The notes: generated from the letters alone by a model not told the origin. 64,000 nucleotides of DNA from JAJEFO01 sp965209045 (GCA_965209045.1 CBDBPW010000001.1:1178001-1242000); one strand, 5' to 3'. Shown: positions 1 through 8,069, counted from the first letter of the stretch. Program-made: numbers and translations.

Positions 1-108
1 CGCTCGCAGTGGCGGCGTGTCCCGGGACGCATTGGCTGCATCCTCGGCGATCGGATTGCGGTTCCCGGAAGCAAGGCGGTCCTGGCCATGTGCCGCCCGC
101 CGCACTAA
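1..108 (+). CDS. 3' end of an unidentified reading frame (partial)
   Basis: The first 108 bases are open in frame 1 and end with TAA at 106-108, giving 35 residues that finish with GSKAVLAMCRPPH. The 5' part lies outside the window. The next gene starts only nine bases after the stop, which fits one transcription unit. I do not recognise the family; in a standard operon order L16 would precede L29, but these residues do not resemble the end of L16. It could be a chance open stretch. Confidence 0.3.
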   Translation, partial: RSQWRRVPGRIGCILGDRIAVPGSKAVLAMCRPPH

Positions 109-117
109 TGCCTGCAC

Positions 118-729
118 ATGACCACCCGCTCCCTCTTTTCCACCCACGTCTATCATGCGCGGCTTCCTGACGAGATCGACGTTCAGGAACTGGAGGCTTC
201 CTGCCGTTCCATCGCCGAGGACGACGAGGCCGGGCAGCGCTGGTGCGAGGACAACGGGTTTCCTGGCTACACGAGCTACTCCAGCCTCGCGGACCTTCCC
301 TGGCGCTTCCCGATCTTTGAGCAGGTTCGGAAGGTGCTGGACCGGCAAGTTGCGGAGTTTGCGGAAGAACTGGCGTTTGATCTCGGCGGCAGGCCGCTTG
401 CCCTCGATGATCTGTGGATCAACATCCTTCCGCAGGGCGGAATCCACACGTCTCACATTCATCCTCTGAGCGTGATCAGCGGAACGGCCTATGTTGCAGT
501 GCCGGCAGACTGCGCGGCCCTCAAGCTCGAGGATCCGAGACTTGCAATGATGATGGCGGCACCTCCTCGCAAGAAACATGCGGCGGACGATCTCCAGCAG
601 TTCGTCCATGTTCGGCCAGATGCAGGAGACGTGCTTCTCTGGGAGAGCTGGCTCAGGCACGAAGTGCCGATGAATCTTGCGGAAGACGACAGGATCAGTG
701 TCAGTTTCAACTACCGTTGGGACCAATAG
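118..729 (+). CDS. putative 2-oxoglutarate/Fe(II)-dependent oxygenase (TIGR02466-like)
   Basis: A 203-residue protein with the layout of the TIGR02466/2OG-FeII_Oxy_5 family. An HTSHIHP segment (about residues 110-116) lies on a strand followed by SGTAYVAVP, and a distal RHEVP (180-184) is followed by DRISVSFNYRW (191-201). These supply the expected metal-binding histidines and the 2-oxoglutarate-binding arginine. Members are cytosolic and mostly uncharacterised, and the substrate is unknown here. It sits directly ahead of rpmC in the ribosomal protein operon, where rplP would normally be the neighbour. That placement raises the possibility that it modifies a ribosomal protein, but this is inference only. 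The call rests on motif layout. Confidence 0.75.
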   Translation: MTTRSLFSTHVYHARLPDEIDVQELEASCRSIAEDDEAGQRWCEDNGFPGYTSYSSLADLPWRFPIFEQVRKVLDRQVAEFAEELAFDLGGRPLALDDLWINILPQGGIHTSHIHPLSVISGTAYVAVPADCAALKLEDPRLAMMMAAPPRKKHAADDLQQFVHVRPDAGDVLLWESWLRHEVPMNLAEDDRISVSFNYRWDQ

Positions 730-737
730 AGGCGTGC

Positions 738-760
738 AAAGGGGCGCGAGAGCGCCCTTT
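738..760 (+). terminator. hairpin after the oxygenase gene
   Basis: AAAGGGGCGC (738-747) and GCGCCCTTT (752-760) form a nine-pair stem with one bulged G and a GAGA tetraloop, ending in TTT. It lies nine bases past the oxygenase stop. It could be a weak intrinsic terminator or a processing site separating this gene from rpmC. The U-tract is short, so termination would be partial. Confidence 0.45.
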
Positions 761-905
761 GAGAATCGATGTCGAGAATTGGCACGAAAATGCTTGCAAT
801 GTGGGAGGAACCACCCTAAAGGGCGGCCTTCACCTGTTGATCTCCACCGGACGCAAGGGGTGACGCGAAGGCGGCCTCCCGGTGATGTTGAAAGGATGAT
901 CGGCG

Positions 906-1118
906 ATGGACGCCAATGAACTGCGGGAGAAGACTCCCGACCAGCTTCGTGACGAGTTGGCCAGCCTCAAGAAGGAGGCGTTCAACCTCCGGTTCCAGCA
1001 GGCCACCAGCCAGCTGGAGAACACGGCCCGCTTGCGCAAAGTCCGCCGGGACGCGGCGCGCGTCAAGACGATCCTGAACGAAAAGGCCGCGCCAGCGGCG
1101 GTGACGGAGGCCGGATAG
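906..1118 (+). CDS. rpmC: 50S ribosomal protein L29
   Basis: A 70-residue protein starting MDANELREKTPDQLRDELA with the L29 signature segment KKEAFNLRFQQATSQLENT and a basic C-terminal helix containing RLRKVRRDAARVKT. L29 is a small helical-hairpin protein near the peptide exit tunnel, where it helps form the docking site for SRP and trigger factor. The length is usual for the alphaproteobacterial form. Its stop abuts the rpsQ start directly, as in most spc operons. A run of GGATGATC just upstream contains a plausible ribosome binding site. Confidence 0.96.
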   Translation: MDANELREKTPDQLRDELASLKKEAFNLRFQQATSQLENTARLRKVRRDAARVKTILNEKAAPAAVTEAG

Positions 1119-1349
1119 ATGCCCAAGCGAGTCCTTCAAGGTGTCGTGATCTCTGATACGAATGCTCAGACCGTTACGGTCAATGTCGAGCGCCGCTTCA
1201 AGCACCCGCTCCTGCAGAAGACGGTGCGTCGGTCAAAGAAGTACCGTGCCCATGACGCGGCGGACACGTTCAGGGTTGGAGACGTAGTGCGCATTCAGGA
1301 ATGCGCTCCGCGTTCAAAGACCAAGCGATGGGAAGTGATCGCGGAATAG
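1119..1349 (+). CDS. rpsQ: 30S ribosomal protein S17
   Basis: A 76-residue OB-fold protein. The diagnostic segments are MPKRVLQGVVISDTNAQTV at the N-terminus, RRFKHPLLQKTVRRSKKY in the middle and the C-terminal VGDVVRIQECAPRSKTKRW. S17 is a primary 16S rRNA binder in the small-subunit body. It starts on the base after the rpmC stop, so the two are probably translationally coupled. A 63-base gap then separates it from rplN. Nothing unusual is seen. Confidence 0.97.
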   Translation: MPKRVLQGVVISDTNAQTVTVNVERRFKHPLLQKTVRRSKKYRAHDAADTFRVGDVVRIQECAPRSKTKRWEVIAE

Positions 1350-1412
1350 CGTTCGCATGCCCGTTTTGATCGAAACCCTGGGGCCGCGCCCCCAAAGGTC
1401 GGGAGGAACCAC

Positions 1413-1781
1413 ATGATCCAGATGCAGACCAATCTGGATGTTGCTGACAACAGCGGCGCACGTCGCGTTCAGTGCATCAAGGTTCTCGGCGGTTCCAAGC
1501 GAAAGTACGCGTCTGTGGGTGACGTCATCGTCGTTTCGGTCAAGGAAGCCATTCCGCGCGGTCGCGTCAAGAAAGGCGACGTCCGCAGGGCGGTCGTTGT
1601 GCGCACAGCCAAGGAAGTGCGGCGTGACGACGGCACGGCGATCCGTTTTGACCGGAATGCCGCCGTGATCATCAACAACAACAACGAGCCGATCGGCACT
1701 CGCATCTTCGGGCCGGTCGTGCGGGAGCTTAGGGCGAAGAACTTCATGAAGATCATTTCGCTGGCTCCGGAGGTTCTCTGA
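1413..1781 (+). CDS. rplN: 50S ribosomal protein L14
   Basis: A 122-residue protein starting MIQMQTNLDVADNSGARRV, with the L14 signature GGSKRKYASVGDVIVVSVKE (residues 28-47) and a C-terminal GTRIFGPVVRELR. L14 sits at the subunit interface, contacts 16S rRNA helix 14 and is the target of the silencing factor RsfS. The length equals the bacterial norm. A strong GGGAGG site lies about eight bases before the ATG. The downstream rplX ATG begins one base after the stop. Confidence 0.98.
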   Translation: MIQMQTNLDVADNSGARRVQCIKVLGGSKRKYASVGDVIVVSVKEAIPRGRVKKGDVRRAVVVRTAKEVRRDDGTAIRFDRNAAVIINNNNEPIGTRIFGPVVRELRAKNFMKIISLAPEVL

Positions 1782-1782
1782 C

Positions 1783-2088
1783 ATGGCTGCGAAACTGAAG
1801 AAGGGCGATCGAGTCGTGGTGCTTGCCGGAAAGGACAAGGGCCGGGAGGGCGAAATCTCCCAGGTCCTGCCCAGGCAAGGCAAGGCCGTGATCAGCGGGC
1901 TGAACATTGCCATCCGGCACCAGCGACAGACCCAGACGGACCAGGGCGGACGCCAGCCCAAGGCGATGCCGATCGACCTCTCGAACCTGGCGCTGCTTGA
2001 CGGCAACGGCAAACCCACACGGGTCGGGTTCCGGTTCGAGGGCGGCAAAAAGGTCCGCTTTGCCAAGACAACGGGGGAAGCGGTCTGA
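1783..2088 (+). CDS. rplX: 50S ribosomal protein L24
   Basis: A 101-residue KOW-domain protein. LKKGDRVVVLAGKDKGREG (residues 5-23) is the KOW motif and is followed by the loop NIAIRHQRQTQTDQGGRQP. L24 is one of the two assembly initiators of the 50S subunit and binds the 5' domain of 23S rRNA near the exit tunnel. The stop overlaps the rplE start by one base (TGATG), which implies translational coupling. The length is typical for alphaproteobacteria. Confidence 0.98.
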   Translation: MAAKLKKGDRVVVLAGKDKGREGEISQVLPRQGKAVISGLNIAIRHQRQTQTDQGGRQPKAMPIDLSNLALLDGNGKPTRVGFRFEGGKKVRFAKTTGEAV

Positions 2089-2651
2089 TGCTTGACTCTG
2101 CCAGCTACACGCCGCGCCTCAAGGCGCACTACAGCGAGACCGTGCGAGCCGCCCTGAAGGAAGAGTTCTCCTACAAGAACGACATGCAGATTCCGCGCTT
2201 GGACAAGATCGTCCTGAACATCGGCGCGGGGGCCGAATCGGTCAAGGATTCAAAGAAGGCCCGGTCGGCGCAGGAAGACCTGACGTTGATTGCAGGTCAG
2301 AAGGCGGTGATCACGCGGGCCAAGAAGTCCATTGCCGGATTCAGGGTCCGTGAGAACATGCCGGTCGGTGCCAAGGTGACGCTGCGTGGCGACAGGATGT
2401 ATGATTTCCTCGACCGTCTCGTCACCGTCGCACTGCCCCGGGTTCGCGATTTCCGGGGCGTGAAGGGAAGTTCGTTTGACGGCCGCGGCAATTTCGCCAT
2501 GGGCCTGAAGGAACACATCGTGTTCCCGGAAATCGACTTCGACAAGGTCGATGAAGTCTGGGGCATGGATATCATCATCTGCACGACGGCCGAAACGGAT
2601 GCAGAAGCCAGAACGCTGTTGAAGCATTTCAACATGCCGTTCAACAGCTAG
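2088..2651 (+). CDS. rplE: 50S ribosomal protein L5
   Basis: A 187-residue 5S rRNA-binding protein. It shows KIVLNIGAGAESVKDSK, the signature GQKAVITRAKKSIAGFRVRE, and the segment LPRVRDFRGV before the C-terminal TTAETDAEARTLL. L5 forms the central protuberance with 5S rRNA and contacts S13 across the interface. The protein is slightly longer than in E. coli because of an N-terminal LDSASYTPRLK extension common in alphaproteobacteria. It is coupled to rplX by a one-base overlap and followed 16 bases later by rpsN. Confidence 0.98.
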   Translation: MLDSASYTPRLKAHYSETVRAALKEEFSYKNDMQIPRLDKIVLNIGAGAESVKDSKKARSAQEDLTLIAGQKAVITRAKKSIAGFRVRENMPVGAKVTLRGDRMYDFLDRLVTVALPRVRDFRGVKGSSFDGRGNFAMGLKEHIVFPEIDFDKVDEVWGMDIIICTTAETDAEARTLLKHFNMPFNS

Positions 2652-2667
2652 GTTCGGGAGAGGGTAC

Positions 2668-2973
2668 ATGGCCAAGAAAGCGATGATCGAGCGCGAGAGA
2701 AAGCGCCAGATGCTTGTTCGGAAACATGCCGCCAGGCGTGCCGCGCTGAAGGAGATCGCAAATGACCGGGACAAGCCGATGGAGGAACGCTTCAAGGCTC
2801 GTCTGAAGCTTGCCAAACTGCCGCGAAACAGTTCGGTCACGCGGCTTCACAATCGTTGTCAGCTGACCGGGCGCCCGCACGGATATTACCGAAAGCTGAA
2901 GATGTCGCGGATCGCGCTTCGGGAACTCGGCAGCCAGGGCCAGATTCCGGGCTTGGTGAAGTCAAGCTGGTGA
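2668..2973 (+). CDS. rpsN: 30S ribosomal protein S14 (long, zinc-free form)
   Basis: A 101-residue protein of the long class. The C-terminal core NRCQLTGRPHGYYRKLKMSR carries the S14 signature, but the four-cysteine zinc ribbon of the short paralogue is absent; only one cysteine is present. It therefore does not depend on zinc. S14 is a late-assembling protein in the head of the 30S subunit. The N-terminal basic helix (KKAMIERERKRQMLVRKHA) is complete. It follows rplE by 16 bases with a GGGAGAGGG site in front of the ATG. Confidence 0.98.
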   Translation: MAKKAMIERERKRQMLVRKHAARRAALKEIANDRDKPMEERFKARLKLAKLPRNSSVTRLHNRCQLTGRPHGYYRKLKMSRIALRELGSQGQIPGLVKSSW

Positions 2974-2985
2974 GGAGTAGAGAGG

Positions 2986-3378
2986 ATGAATGATCCCTTG
3001 GGAGACATGCTGACCCGCATCCGCAACGCACAGATGCGCGGCAAGTCGACGGCGACGACACCGGCCTCGAAGCTGCGCAGGTGGGTTCTGGATGTCCTTG
3101 CTGAAGAAGGCTACATCCGCGGCTATCAGGATGTCACCGATGATTGCGGCCATCCGGCGATCGAGATCAGCCTGAAGTACTACGACGGAGCGCCGGTGAT
3201 TCGCGAGCTCAAGCGGATCTCGAAGCCCGGACGGCGAGTGTACCTTGGAGCGGATGACATTCCACGGGTCCGTCGCGGCCTTGGCGTGTCCATCGTTTCG
3301 ACATCCAGGGGCGTGATGTCCGATGCGGCCGCTCGTTCTGCGAATGTCGGCGGCGAAGTGCTTTGCACTGTCTTCTAG
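2986..3378 (+). CDS. rpsH: 30S ribosomal protein S8
   Basis: A 130-residue protein starting MNDPLGDMLTRIRNAQMRGK and ending with the S8 signature STSRGVMSDAAARSANVGGE and LCTVF. S8 is a primary 16S rRNA binder (helix 21). In enterobacteria it also represses the spc operon by binding the L5 leader; whether a comparable target exists at the rplX/rplE junction here is not evident by eye. Spacing is tight to both rpsN (12 bases) and rplF (12 bases), and GAGGAG-type sites precede the starts. Confidence 0.98.
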   Translation: MNDPLGDMLTRIRNAQMRGKSTATTPASKLRRWVLDVLAEEGYIRGYQDVTDDCGHPAIEISLKYYDGAPVIRELKRISKPGRRVYLGADDIPRVRRGLGVSIVSTSRGVMSDAAARSANVGGEVLCTVF

Positions 3379-3390
3379 GGAGCACGACGC

Positions 3391-3924
3391 ATGTCTCGAA
3401 TAGGGAAGAAACCGGTGGTGCTGCCGACAGGCGTGGAAGCCACGCTGACCGGCCAGACCGTGACCGTGAAGGGCCCCAAGGGTCAGCGCGAGTTCACGGC
3501 GACCGATGACGTGACGATCAGCGTCAAGGACAACGCAGTGAGCATCGATCCGCGCGGGTCGTCGAAGCGGGCGCGCCAGCAGTGGGGCATGAGTCGCACT
3601 CAGGTGCAGAATCTCGTCACTGGCGTCACGGACGGGTTCAGGAAGGAACTCGAGATCACCGGCGTCGGCTACCGCGCGCAGGCGCAGGGCAACAAGCTGA
3701 CGCTGAACCTCGGCCTTTCGCATGACGTCATCTTCGATGTCCCGGAAGGCGTCACCGTGACCACGCCAAGGAACACCGAAATCGTTGTCGAAGGCATTGA
3801 CCAGCAGCTCGTCGGCCAGGTCGCGGCCAACATCCGCGAATGGCGCAAGCCAGAGCCGTACAAGGGCAAGGGAATCAAGTACAAGGGCGAGTATGTCTTC
3901 AGCAAGGAAGGCAAGAAGAAATAG
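3391..3924 (+). CDS. rplF: 50S ribosomal protein L6
   Basis: A 177-residue protein made of two repeated alpha/beta domains. The start MSRIGKKPVVLPTGVEATL and the C-terminal signature EPYKGKGIKYKGEYVF (about 156-171) are diagnostic. L6 lies at the base of the L7/L12 stalk next to the sarcin-ricin loop. The length matches the bacterial family. It is followed 11 bases later by rplR. Nothing is missing or added. Confidence 0.98.
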   Translation: MSRIGKKPVVLPTGVEATLTGQTVTVKGPKGQREFTATDDVTISVKDNAVSIDPRGSSKRARQQWGMSRTQVQNLVTGVTDGFRKELEITGVGYRAQAQGNKLTLNLGLSHDVIFDVPEGVTVTTPRNTEIVVEGIDQQLVGQVAANIREWRKPEPYKGKGIKYKGEYVFSKEGKKK

Positions 3925-3935
3925 GAACCGGTCAG

Positions 3936-4295
3936 ATGGCACTTTCCAAGAGAGAACTGTTCGAAAAGCGCCGGATGCGTGTCCGGAACAAGCTTCGCAA
4001 GGCCAATGCAGGGCGGGTGCGGCTGTCGGTGCACCGCTCGAACAGGAACATCAGCGCCCAGGTGATCGACGACAAGCTGGGCAGGACCCTGGCTTCGGCG
4101 TCGTCGTTCGAGAAGGGTATCGACGCAAAGGGCGGAAACGGCGTCGAGACCGCTGCGTCCATTGGCCGCGCCATTGCCGAACGCGCAAGGAAAGCGGGCG
4201 TGCAGGAAGCGTATTTTGACCGGGGCGGCTTCCTGTTTCACGGCAGGGTCAAGGCTCTGGCAGACGCCGCCAGGGAGGCCGGGCTCAAGATCTGA
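3936..4295 (+). CDS. rplR: 50S ribosomal protein L18
   Basis: A 119-residue protein. I place the start at the ATG encoding MALSKRELFEKRRMRVRNKL because it follows the rplF stop by 11 bases, matches the family N-terminus, and the longer frame would only read rplF DNA. LSVHRSNRNISAQVIDD and the C-terminal AYFDRGGFLFHGRVKALAD are L18 signatures. L18 binds 5S rRNA with L5 in the central protuberance. Confidence 0.97.
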   Translation: MALSKRELFEKRRMRVRNKLRKANAGRVRLSVHRSNRNISAQVIDDKLGRTLASASSFEKGIDAKGGNGVETAASIGRAIAERARKAGVQEAYFDRGGFLFHGRVKALADAAREAGLKI

Positions 4296-4390
4296 ACTGC
4301 GGGTGGCACGCCGCCCCGATGGCCAGGGCCGCAAGCGGCACCGAGGTCGGACAACAGCGCTTCGGCGCACGAATGAGGGAAAAAGGCCGT

Positions 4391-4966
4391 ATGGCAAGGG
4401 AACCAAGAAATGGGGGGCGCCGCGACCGCGACGAAGCGCCCGAATTCGGAGACCGCCTGGTCGCGATCAACCGTGTGTCGAAGACCGTGAAGGGCGGCAA
4501 GCGCTTTGGCTTTGCCGCGCTTGTTGTCGTCGGCGACCAGAAGGGTCGCGTGGGGTTTGGCAAGGGCAAGGCCAAGGAAGTGCCGGAAGCCATTCGCAAG
4601 GCCACGGAACAGGCCAAGCGCCAGATGGTTCGGATTCCCCTCCGCGAGGGCCGGACGCTTCACCACGATATCGAAGGGCGCCACGGTGCCGGCCGCGTCG
4701 TGATGCGGACCGCGCCGACCGGAACCGGCATCATTGCTGGTGGACCGATGCGTGCCGTCTTCGAGATGCTGGGCGTGCAGGACGTTGTCGCCAAGTCGAT
4801 CGGCACGCAGAACCCCTACAACATGATTCGCGCCACCATGGACGGCCTCAGCAAGGAGGCATCCCCGCGCTCGGTGGCTCAGCGCCGTGGCAAGAAGGCT
4901 GCGGACATCCTGCCGAAGCGTGAGGAGCCTGCGCAGTCCGAAACGGCCGAAGTCGAGGAGGCGTGA
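4391..4966 (+). CDS. rpsE: 30S ribosomal protein S5
   Basis: A 191-residue protein from the ATG giving MAREPRNGGRRDRDEAPEFG. This start was chosen because a GAGGG site lies about ten bases upstream and the family begins with a basic, disordered tail just before the double-stranded RNA-binding fold. The core contains RLVAINRVSKTVKGGKRFGF and VGFGKGKAKEVPEAIRKA, then GTGIIAGGPMRAVFEMLGV of the C-terminal domain. S5 is needed for translational accuracy and helicase activity at the mRNA entry site. In-frame ATGs at 4319 and 4373 would add up to 24 residues and are less likely. Confidence 0.96.
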   Translation: MAREPRNGGRRDRDEAPEFGDRLVAINRVSKTVKGGKRFGFAALVVVGDQKGRVGFGKGKAKEVPEAIRKATEQAKRQMVRIPLREGRTLHHDIEGRHGAGRVVMRTAPTGTGIIAGGPMRAVFEMLGVQDVVAKSIGTQNPYNMIRATMDGLSKEASPRSVAQRRGKKAADILPKREEPAQSETAEVEEA

Positions 4967-4971
4967 CGACC

Positions 4972-5160
4972 ATGGCGAAGACAATCGTCGTAAGGCAGAC
5001 AGGATCGCCGATTCGACGGCCGGCCATCCAGCGCCGGACGCTGACAGGGCTCGGCCTTGGCAAGATGCACAAGACCCGCGAACTGGAAGACACGCCTTCC
5101 GTGCGCGGCATGATCGCCAAGATTCCGCACTTGGTCGAAATCGTCGAGGAGCGCGGCTAG
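4972..5160 (+). CDS. rpmD: 50S ribosomal protein L30
   Basis: A 62-residue protein starting MAKTIVVRQTGSPIRRPAIQ, with the signature RTLTGLGLGKMHKTRELEDT and the terminal helix VRGMIAKIPHLVEIVEE. A GTG nine bases upstream overlaps the rpsE stop, but the ATG is favoured because a GAGGAG site (4955-4960) sits at the right distance and the family begins MAKTI. L30 is absent from some bacteria but usual in proteobacterial spc operons. A 141-base gap follows before rplO, with no further gene visible. Confidence 0.95.
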   Translation: MAKTIVVRQTGSPIRRPAIQRRTLTGLGLGKMHKTRELEDTPSVRGMIAKIPHLVEIVEERG

Positions 5161-5301
5161 CGACCTTGGCACCTGACCCTGCCTTGAAGCGGGGCAAGCG
5201 CCCGTCTATACGCCTCCGGTGGCCGAAGTCGGTCCCGAAACAGGAACAAGCCGTGGCCGTCCCAGTTCGCTTCGGGGGCGAGTCCGGCAAGGAGAAGCGA
5301 C

Positions 5302-5775
5302 ATGAAACTGAATGAACTTCGGGACAATCCCGGTGCCACAAAGCGGGCGAAGCGCGTTGGCCGAGGACCCGGGTCGGGCAAGGGCAAGACCGCCGGGCGC
5401 GGAACAAAGGGCCAGAAGTCGCGCTCGGGCGTAGCCCTCAACGGCTTTGAAGGCGGCCAGATGCCGCTGTATCAGCGCCTTCCCAAGCGCGGATTCAACA
5501 AGCCGAACCGTAAATCCTATGCCGTCGTGAACCTGGGGCTGATCCAGAAGTTCATCGACGCCAGGAAAATCGACGCCAGCAAGGACATCAACGAAGACGT
5601 GCTGGTCGAGAGCGGGCTCGTGCGCCGCAAGAAGGACGGGATCCGCGTCCTGGCAAAGGGCGAATTCTCGACCAAGGCAAAGATCGAGGTGACTGGTGCA
5701 TCTCGATCCGCGATTGCCGCGGTCGAGCAGGCAGGCGGCTCGCTGACGATCACGTCCGCGTCGGCGGCTGGCTGA
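5302..5775 (+). CDS. rplO: 50S ribosomal protein L15
   Basis: A 157-residue protein. The glycine- and lysine-rich N-terminal tail (GRGPGSGKGKTAGRGTKGQK, about residues 21-40) penetrates 23S rRNA, and the C-terminal domain contains VLAKGEFSTKAKIEVTGAS. L15 is a late assembly protein on the solvent side of the 50S subunit. A GGAGAAG site lies just before the ATG. It is the last ribosomal gene before secY, in the canonical order. Confidence 0.98.
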   Translation: MKLNELRDNPGATKRAKRVGRGPGSGKGKTAGRGTKGQKSRSGVALNGFEGGQMPLYQRLPKRGFNKPNRKSYAVVNLGLIQKFIDARKIDASKDINEDVLVESGLVRRKKDGIRVLAKGEFSTKAKIEVTGASRSAIAAVEQAGGSLTITSASAAG

Positions 5776-5875
5776 CGGCTTGCGGGCGGCCCTGCCGCCG
5801 CCTACATGTCCATGGACGTCCGGCACCGCTGCCCGCATGCGCGCAGGCGGCGCTGGCATACAGGAAAGGCCTCGC

Positions 5876-7237
5876 ATGGCATCTGCAGCAGAGCAAATGG
5901 CCTCCAACGTCAGTTGGGGCATGCTGGGTAAGGCAACCGAGCTTCGCAATCGGCTGCTGTTCACGATCGGGCTACTGATCGTCTATCGCGTCGGGACCTA
6001 CATCCCGGTGCCGGGAATCGACGGCGTTGCCTTGCGCGAGTTCATGGAGCAGGCCGCTGGCGGCATTGCCGGCGTGCTGGGCATGTTCACCGGTGGCGCG
6101 CTCAGCCGCATGGGCATATTCGCGTTGGGAATCATGCCGTACATTTCGGCCTCGATCATCATTCAGCTGCTGGCGGCGACGTGGGGTCCCCTGCAGCAGC
6201 TCAAGAAGGAAGGCGAGCAGGGTCGCCGCAAGATCACCCAGTACACGAGGTACGGAACCGTGGGACTGGCAACGTTCCAGGCCTACGGCCTTGCCGTGTC
6301 GATGGAGGCCGGCAACCTGGTGACGGATCCGGGATGGTTCTTCCGCATCTCCACGGTGATCACGCTCGTGGGCGGGACCATGTTCCTGATGTGGCTGGGC
6401 GAGCAGATCACTGCGCGTGGCGTCGGCAACGGAATTTCGCTCATCATCTACGTCGGCATCGTGGCCGAGCTTCCGGGCGTATTTGCCCAGTTCTTCGAAC
6501 AGGGCCGCGTCGGCGCGCTGTCGACCGGCGTGATCCTTGGAATTCTCACGATGATACTCGCTACGCTAGTCTTCGTGGTCTTCATGGAACGAAGTTTGCG
6601 CAAGATACACATCCAGTACCCGCGCCGTCAGGTCGGCATGAAGGTGTATGACGGCGGCTCCTCGCACCTGCCTGTCAAGGTCAACCCGGCCGGCGTGATT
6701 CCTGCGATCTTCGCGTCGTCGCTTCTGCTCTTGCCCACGACGCTCTCGACGTTTTCCGGGAGTTCCGCCGGTCCGGTGATGGGCTGGATTCTTGCCTATT
6801 TCGGGCCCGGACAGCCGCTCTACCTGCTGTTCTTCGCGGGCATGATCATCTTCTTCACCTATTTCTACACGCTGAACGTCTCGTTCAAGCCGGACGACGT
6901 GGCGGAGAACCTGAAGAACCAAAACGGGTTTGTGCCCGGCATCCGTCCGGGGAAGAAGACAGAGGAATACCTGGAATACGTGGTTGTCCGCGTCCTTGTG
7001 CTGGGCTCGGCCTACCTGGCGCTGGTCTGCCTGATCCCGGAAATGGTCCGGGGCAGCCTGGCAATCACCGCCTATTTTGGCGGCACGTCAATACTGATCA
7101 TCGTGTCCGTCGGCATGGACTTCATTCAACAGGTCCAGTCTCACCTGCTGGCCCATCAGTACGAGGGATTGATTGAACGATCCCAACTGCGCGGAAGAAA
7201 GCGCGGCGGCAAGCAAAGAGGGACGGCGAGACGGTGA
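5876..7237 (+). CDS. secY: preprotein translocase channel subunit SecY
   Basis: A 453-residue integral membrane protein with ten hydrophobic segments. The start MASAAEQMASNVSWGMLGKA is used because an AGGAAAGG site lies just before it and the upstream in-frame sequence is not SecY-like. Signatures include RLLFTIGLLIVYRVGTYIPV, the channel segments GGALSRMGIFALGIMPYISA and NPAGVIPAIFASSLL, and the cytosolic loop RKIHIQYPRRQVG. SecY forms the conducting pore with SecE and SecG for Sec-dependent export and membrane insertion. Its last codons overlap the adk GTG start by four bases. Confidence 0.97.
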   Translation: MASAAEQMASNVSWGMLGKATELRNRLLFTIGLLIVYRVGTYIPVPGIDGVALREFMEQAAGGIAGVLGMFTGGALSRMGIFALGIMPYISASIIIQLLAATWGPLQQLKKEGEQGRRKITQYTRYGTVGLATFQAYGLAVSMEAGNLVTDPGWFFRISTVITLVGGTMFLMWLGEQITARGVGNGISLIIYVGIVAELPGVFAQFFEQGRVGALSTGVILGILTMILATLVFVVFMERSLRKIHIQYPRRQVGMKVYDGGSSHLPVKVNPAGVIPAIFASSLLLLPTTLSTFSGSSAGPVMGWILAYFGPGQPLYLLFFAGMIIFFTYFYTLNVSFKPDDVAENLKNQNGFVPGIRPGKKTEEYLEYVVVRVLVLGSAYLALVCLIPEMVRGSLAITAYFGGTSILIIVSVGMDFIQQVQSHLLAHQYEGLIERSQLRGRKRGGKQRGTARR

Positions 7238-7878
7238 ACATCATCCTGATTGGCCCACCCGGGGCAGGAAAGGGAACGCAGGCGCGAATCCTTGAGGAAG
7301 AGCGCGGCATGGTCCAGCTTTCGACGGGTGACATGCTTCGCGAGGCGCGCAAATCCGGCACCGAAATGGGCAAGAAGGTGGCGGACATAATGGACTCGGG
7401 CGGTCTCGTGACAGACGACATCGTCGTCGGCCTGATCGAGGAAAGGCTGCAGTCGGCCAATGGAAACGGGTTCATCTTTGACGGTTTTCCTCGCACGTTG
7501 GCGCAAGCCGCCGCGCTGGACGACCTGCTCAGGGCGAACAAGAAGGAACTGGGCGCCGTCGTCGAGATGCAGGTCGACGATGACGCGCTTGTTGCACGGA
7601 TCACGGCCCGTTCGACCTGCGCCAATTGTGGAGAAGTCTACAACGACATCACCCGACCGATCCCGGATGACGGCAAGTGCTCCGTCTGCGGCGCGTCGGA
7701 TTTCAGGCGTCGGGCGGATGACAACGAGGAAAGCCTCAGGACCCGTCTGATGGAGTATTACAAGAAGACCGCGCCGCTGATCGGGTACTACTACCACGCG
7801 CGTCTCCTGAGGCCGGTCAACGGGCTTGGCGAGATCGACGAGGTGAGAGGCGAAATCGCGGCATTGCTGGGTCCGTGA
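7234..7878 (+). CDS. adk: adenylate kinase with a four-cysteine LID
   Basis: A 214-residue long-form enzyme interconverting ATP + AMP and 2 ADP. The P-loop GPPGAGKGT is at residues 8-16 and the AMP-binding segment FDGFPRTLAQA at 82-92. The LID has two CxxC pairs (C129/C132 and C149/C152), the zinc-binding pattern seen in Gram-positive enzymes and in some alphaproteobacteria such as Paracoccus. The GTG start overlaps the secY stop (GTGA), implying coupled translation. A perfect hairpin follows before rpsM. Confidence 0.97.
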   Translation: MNIILIGPPGAGKGTQARILEEERGMVQLSTGDMLREARKSGTEMGKKVADIMDSGGLVTDDIVVGLIEERLQSANGNGFIFDGFPRTLAQAAALDDLLRANKKELGAVVEMQVDDDALVARITARSTCANCGEVYNDITRPIPDDGKCSVCGASDFRRRADDNEESLRTRLMEYYKKTAPLIGYYYHARLLRPVNGLGEIDEVRGEIAALLGP

Positions 7879-7987
7879 CTGACAGAATGTCCGGCCAGTA
7901 CGGAAATTGCGGATGGCGATGTTTCGCCCCTTGACCTGCATCGGGCAAAGGCATACTTACCGCCATCTTGAACGAGAATCGCGAACC

Positions 7988-8015
7988 AAGCCCGGGCCGG
8001 CACAGTCCCGGGCTT
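7988..8015 (+). terminator. hairpin between adk and rpsM
   Basis: AAGCCCGGG (7988-7996) pairs perfectly with CCCGGGCTT (8007-8015) around a ten-base loop, about 110 bases after adk and 55 bases before rpsM. The downstream sequence CCGTTGTG has no real T-run. It therefore looks more like a partial terminator or RNA-processing structure, dividing the spc part from the alpha part of the operon, than a full stop. Confidence 0.5.
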
Positions 8016-8069
8016 CCGTTGTGAAAAAAGGGCCTGGAATCACGGGCTCGCAACGAAAGGAAGAAATCC

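Noticed and set aside
779..798. TTGGCACGAAAATGCTTGCA, resembling a sigma-54 promoter
   Set aside because: The GG and GC pairs are 9 or 13 bases apart instead of the required 10, and a sigma-54 promoter inside the ribosomal operon would be unexpected.
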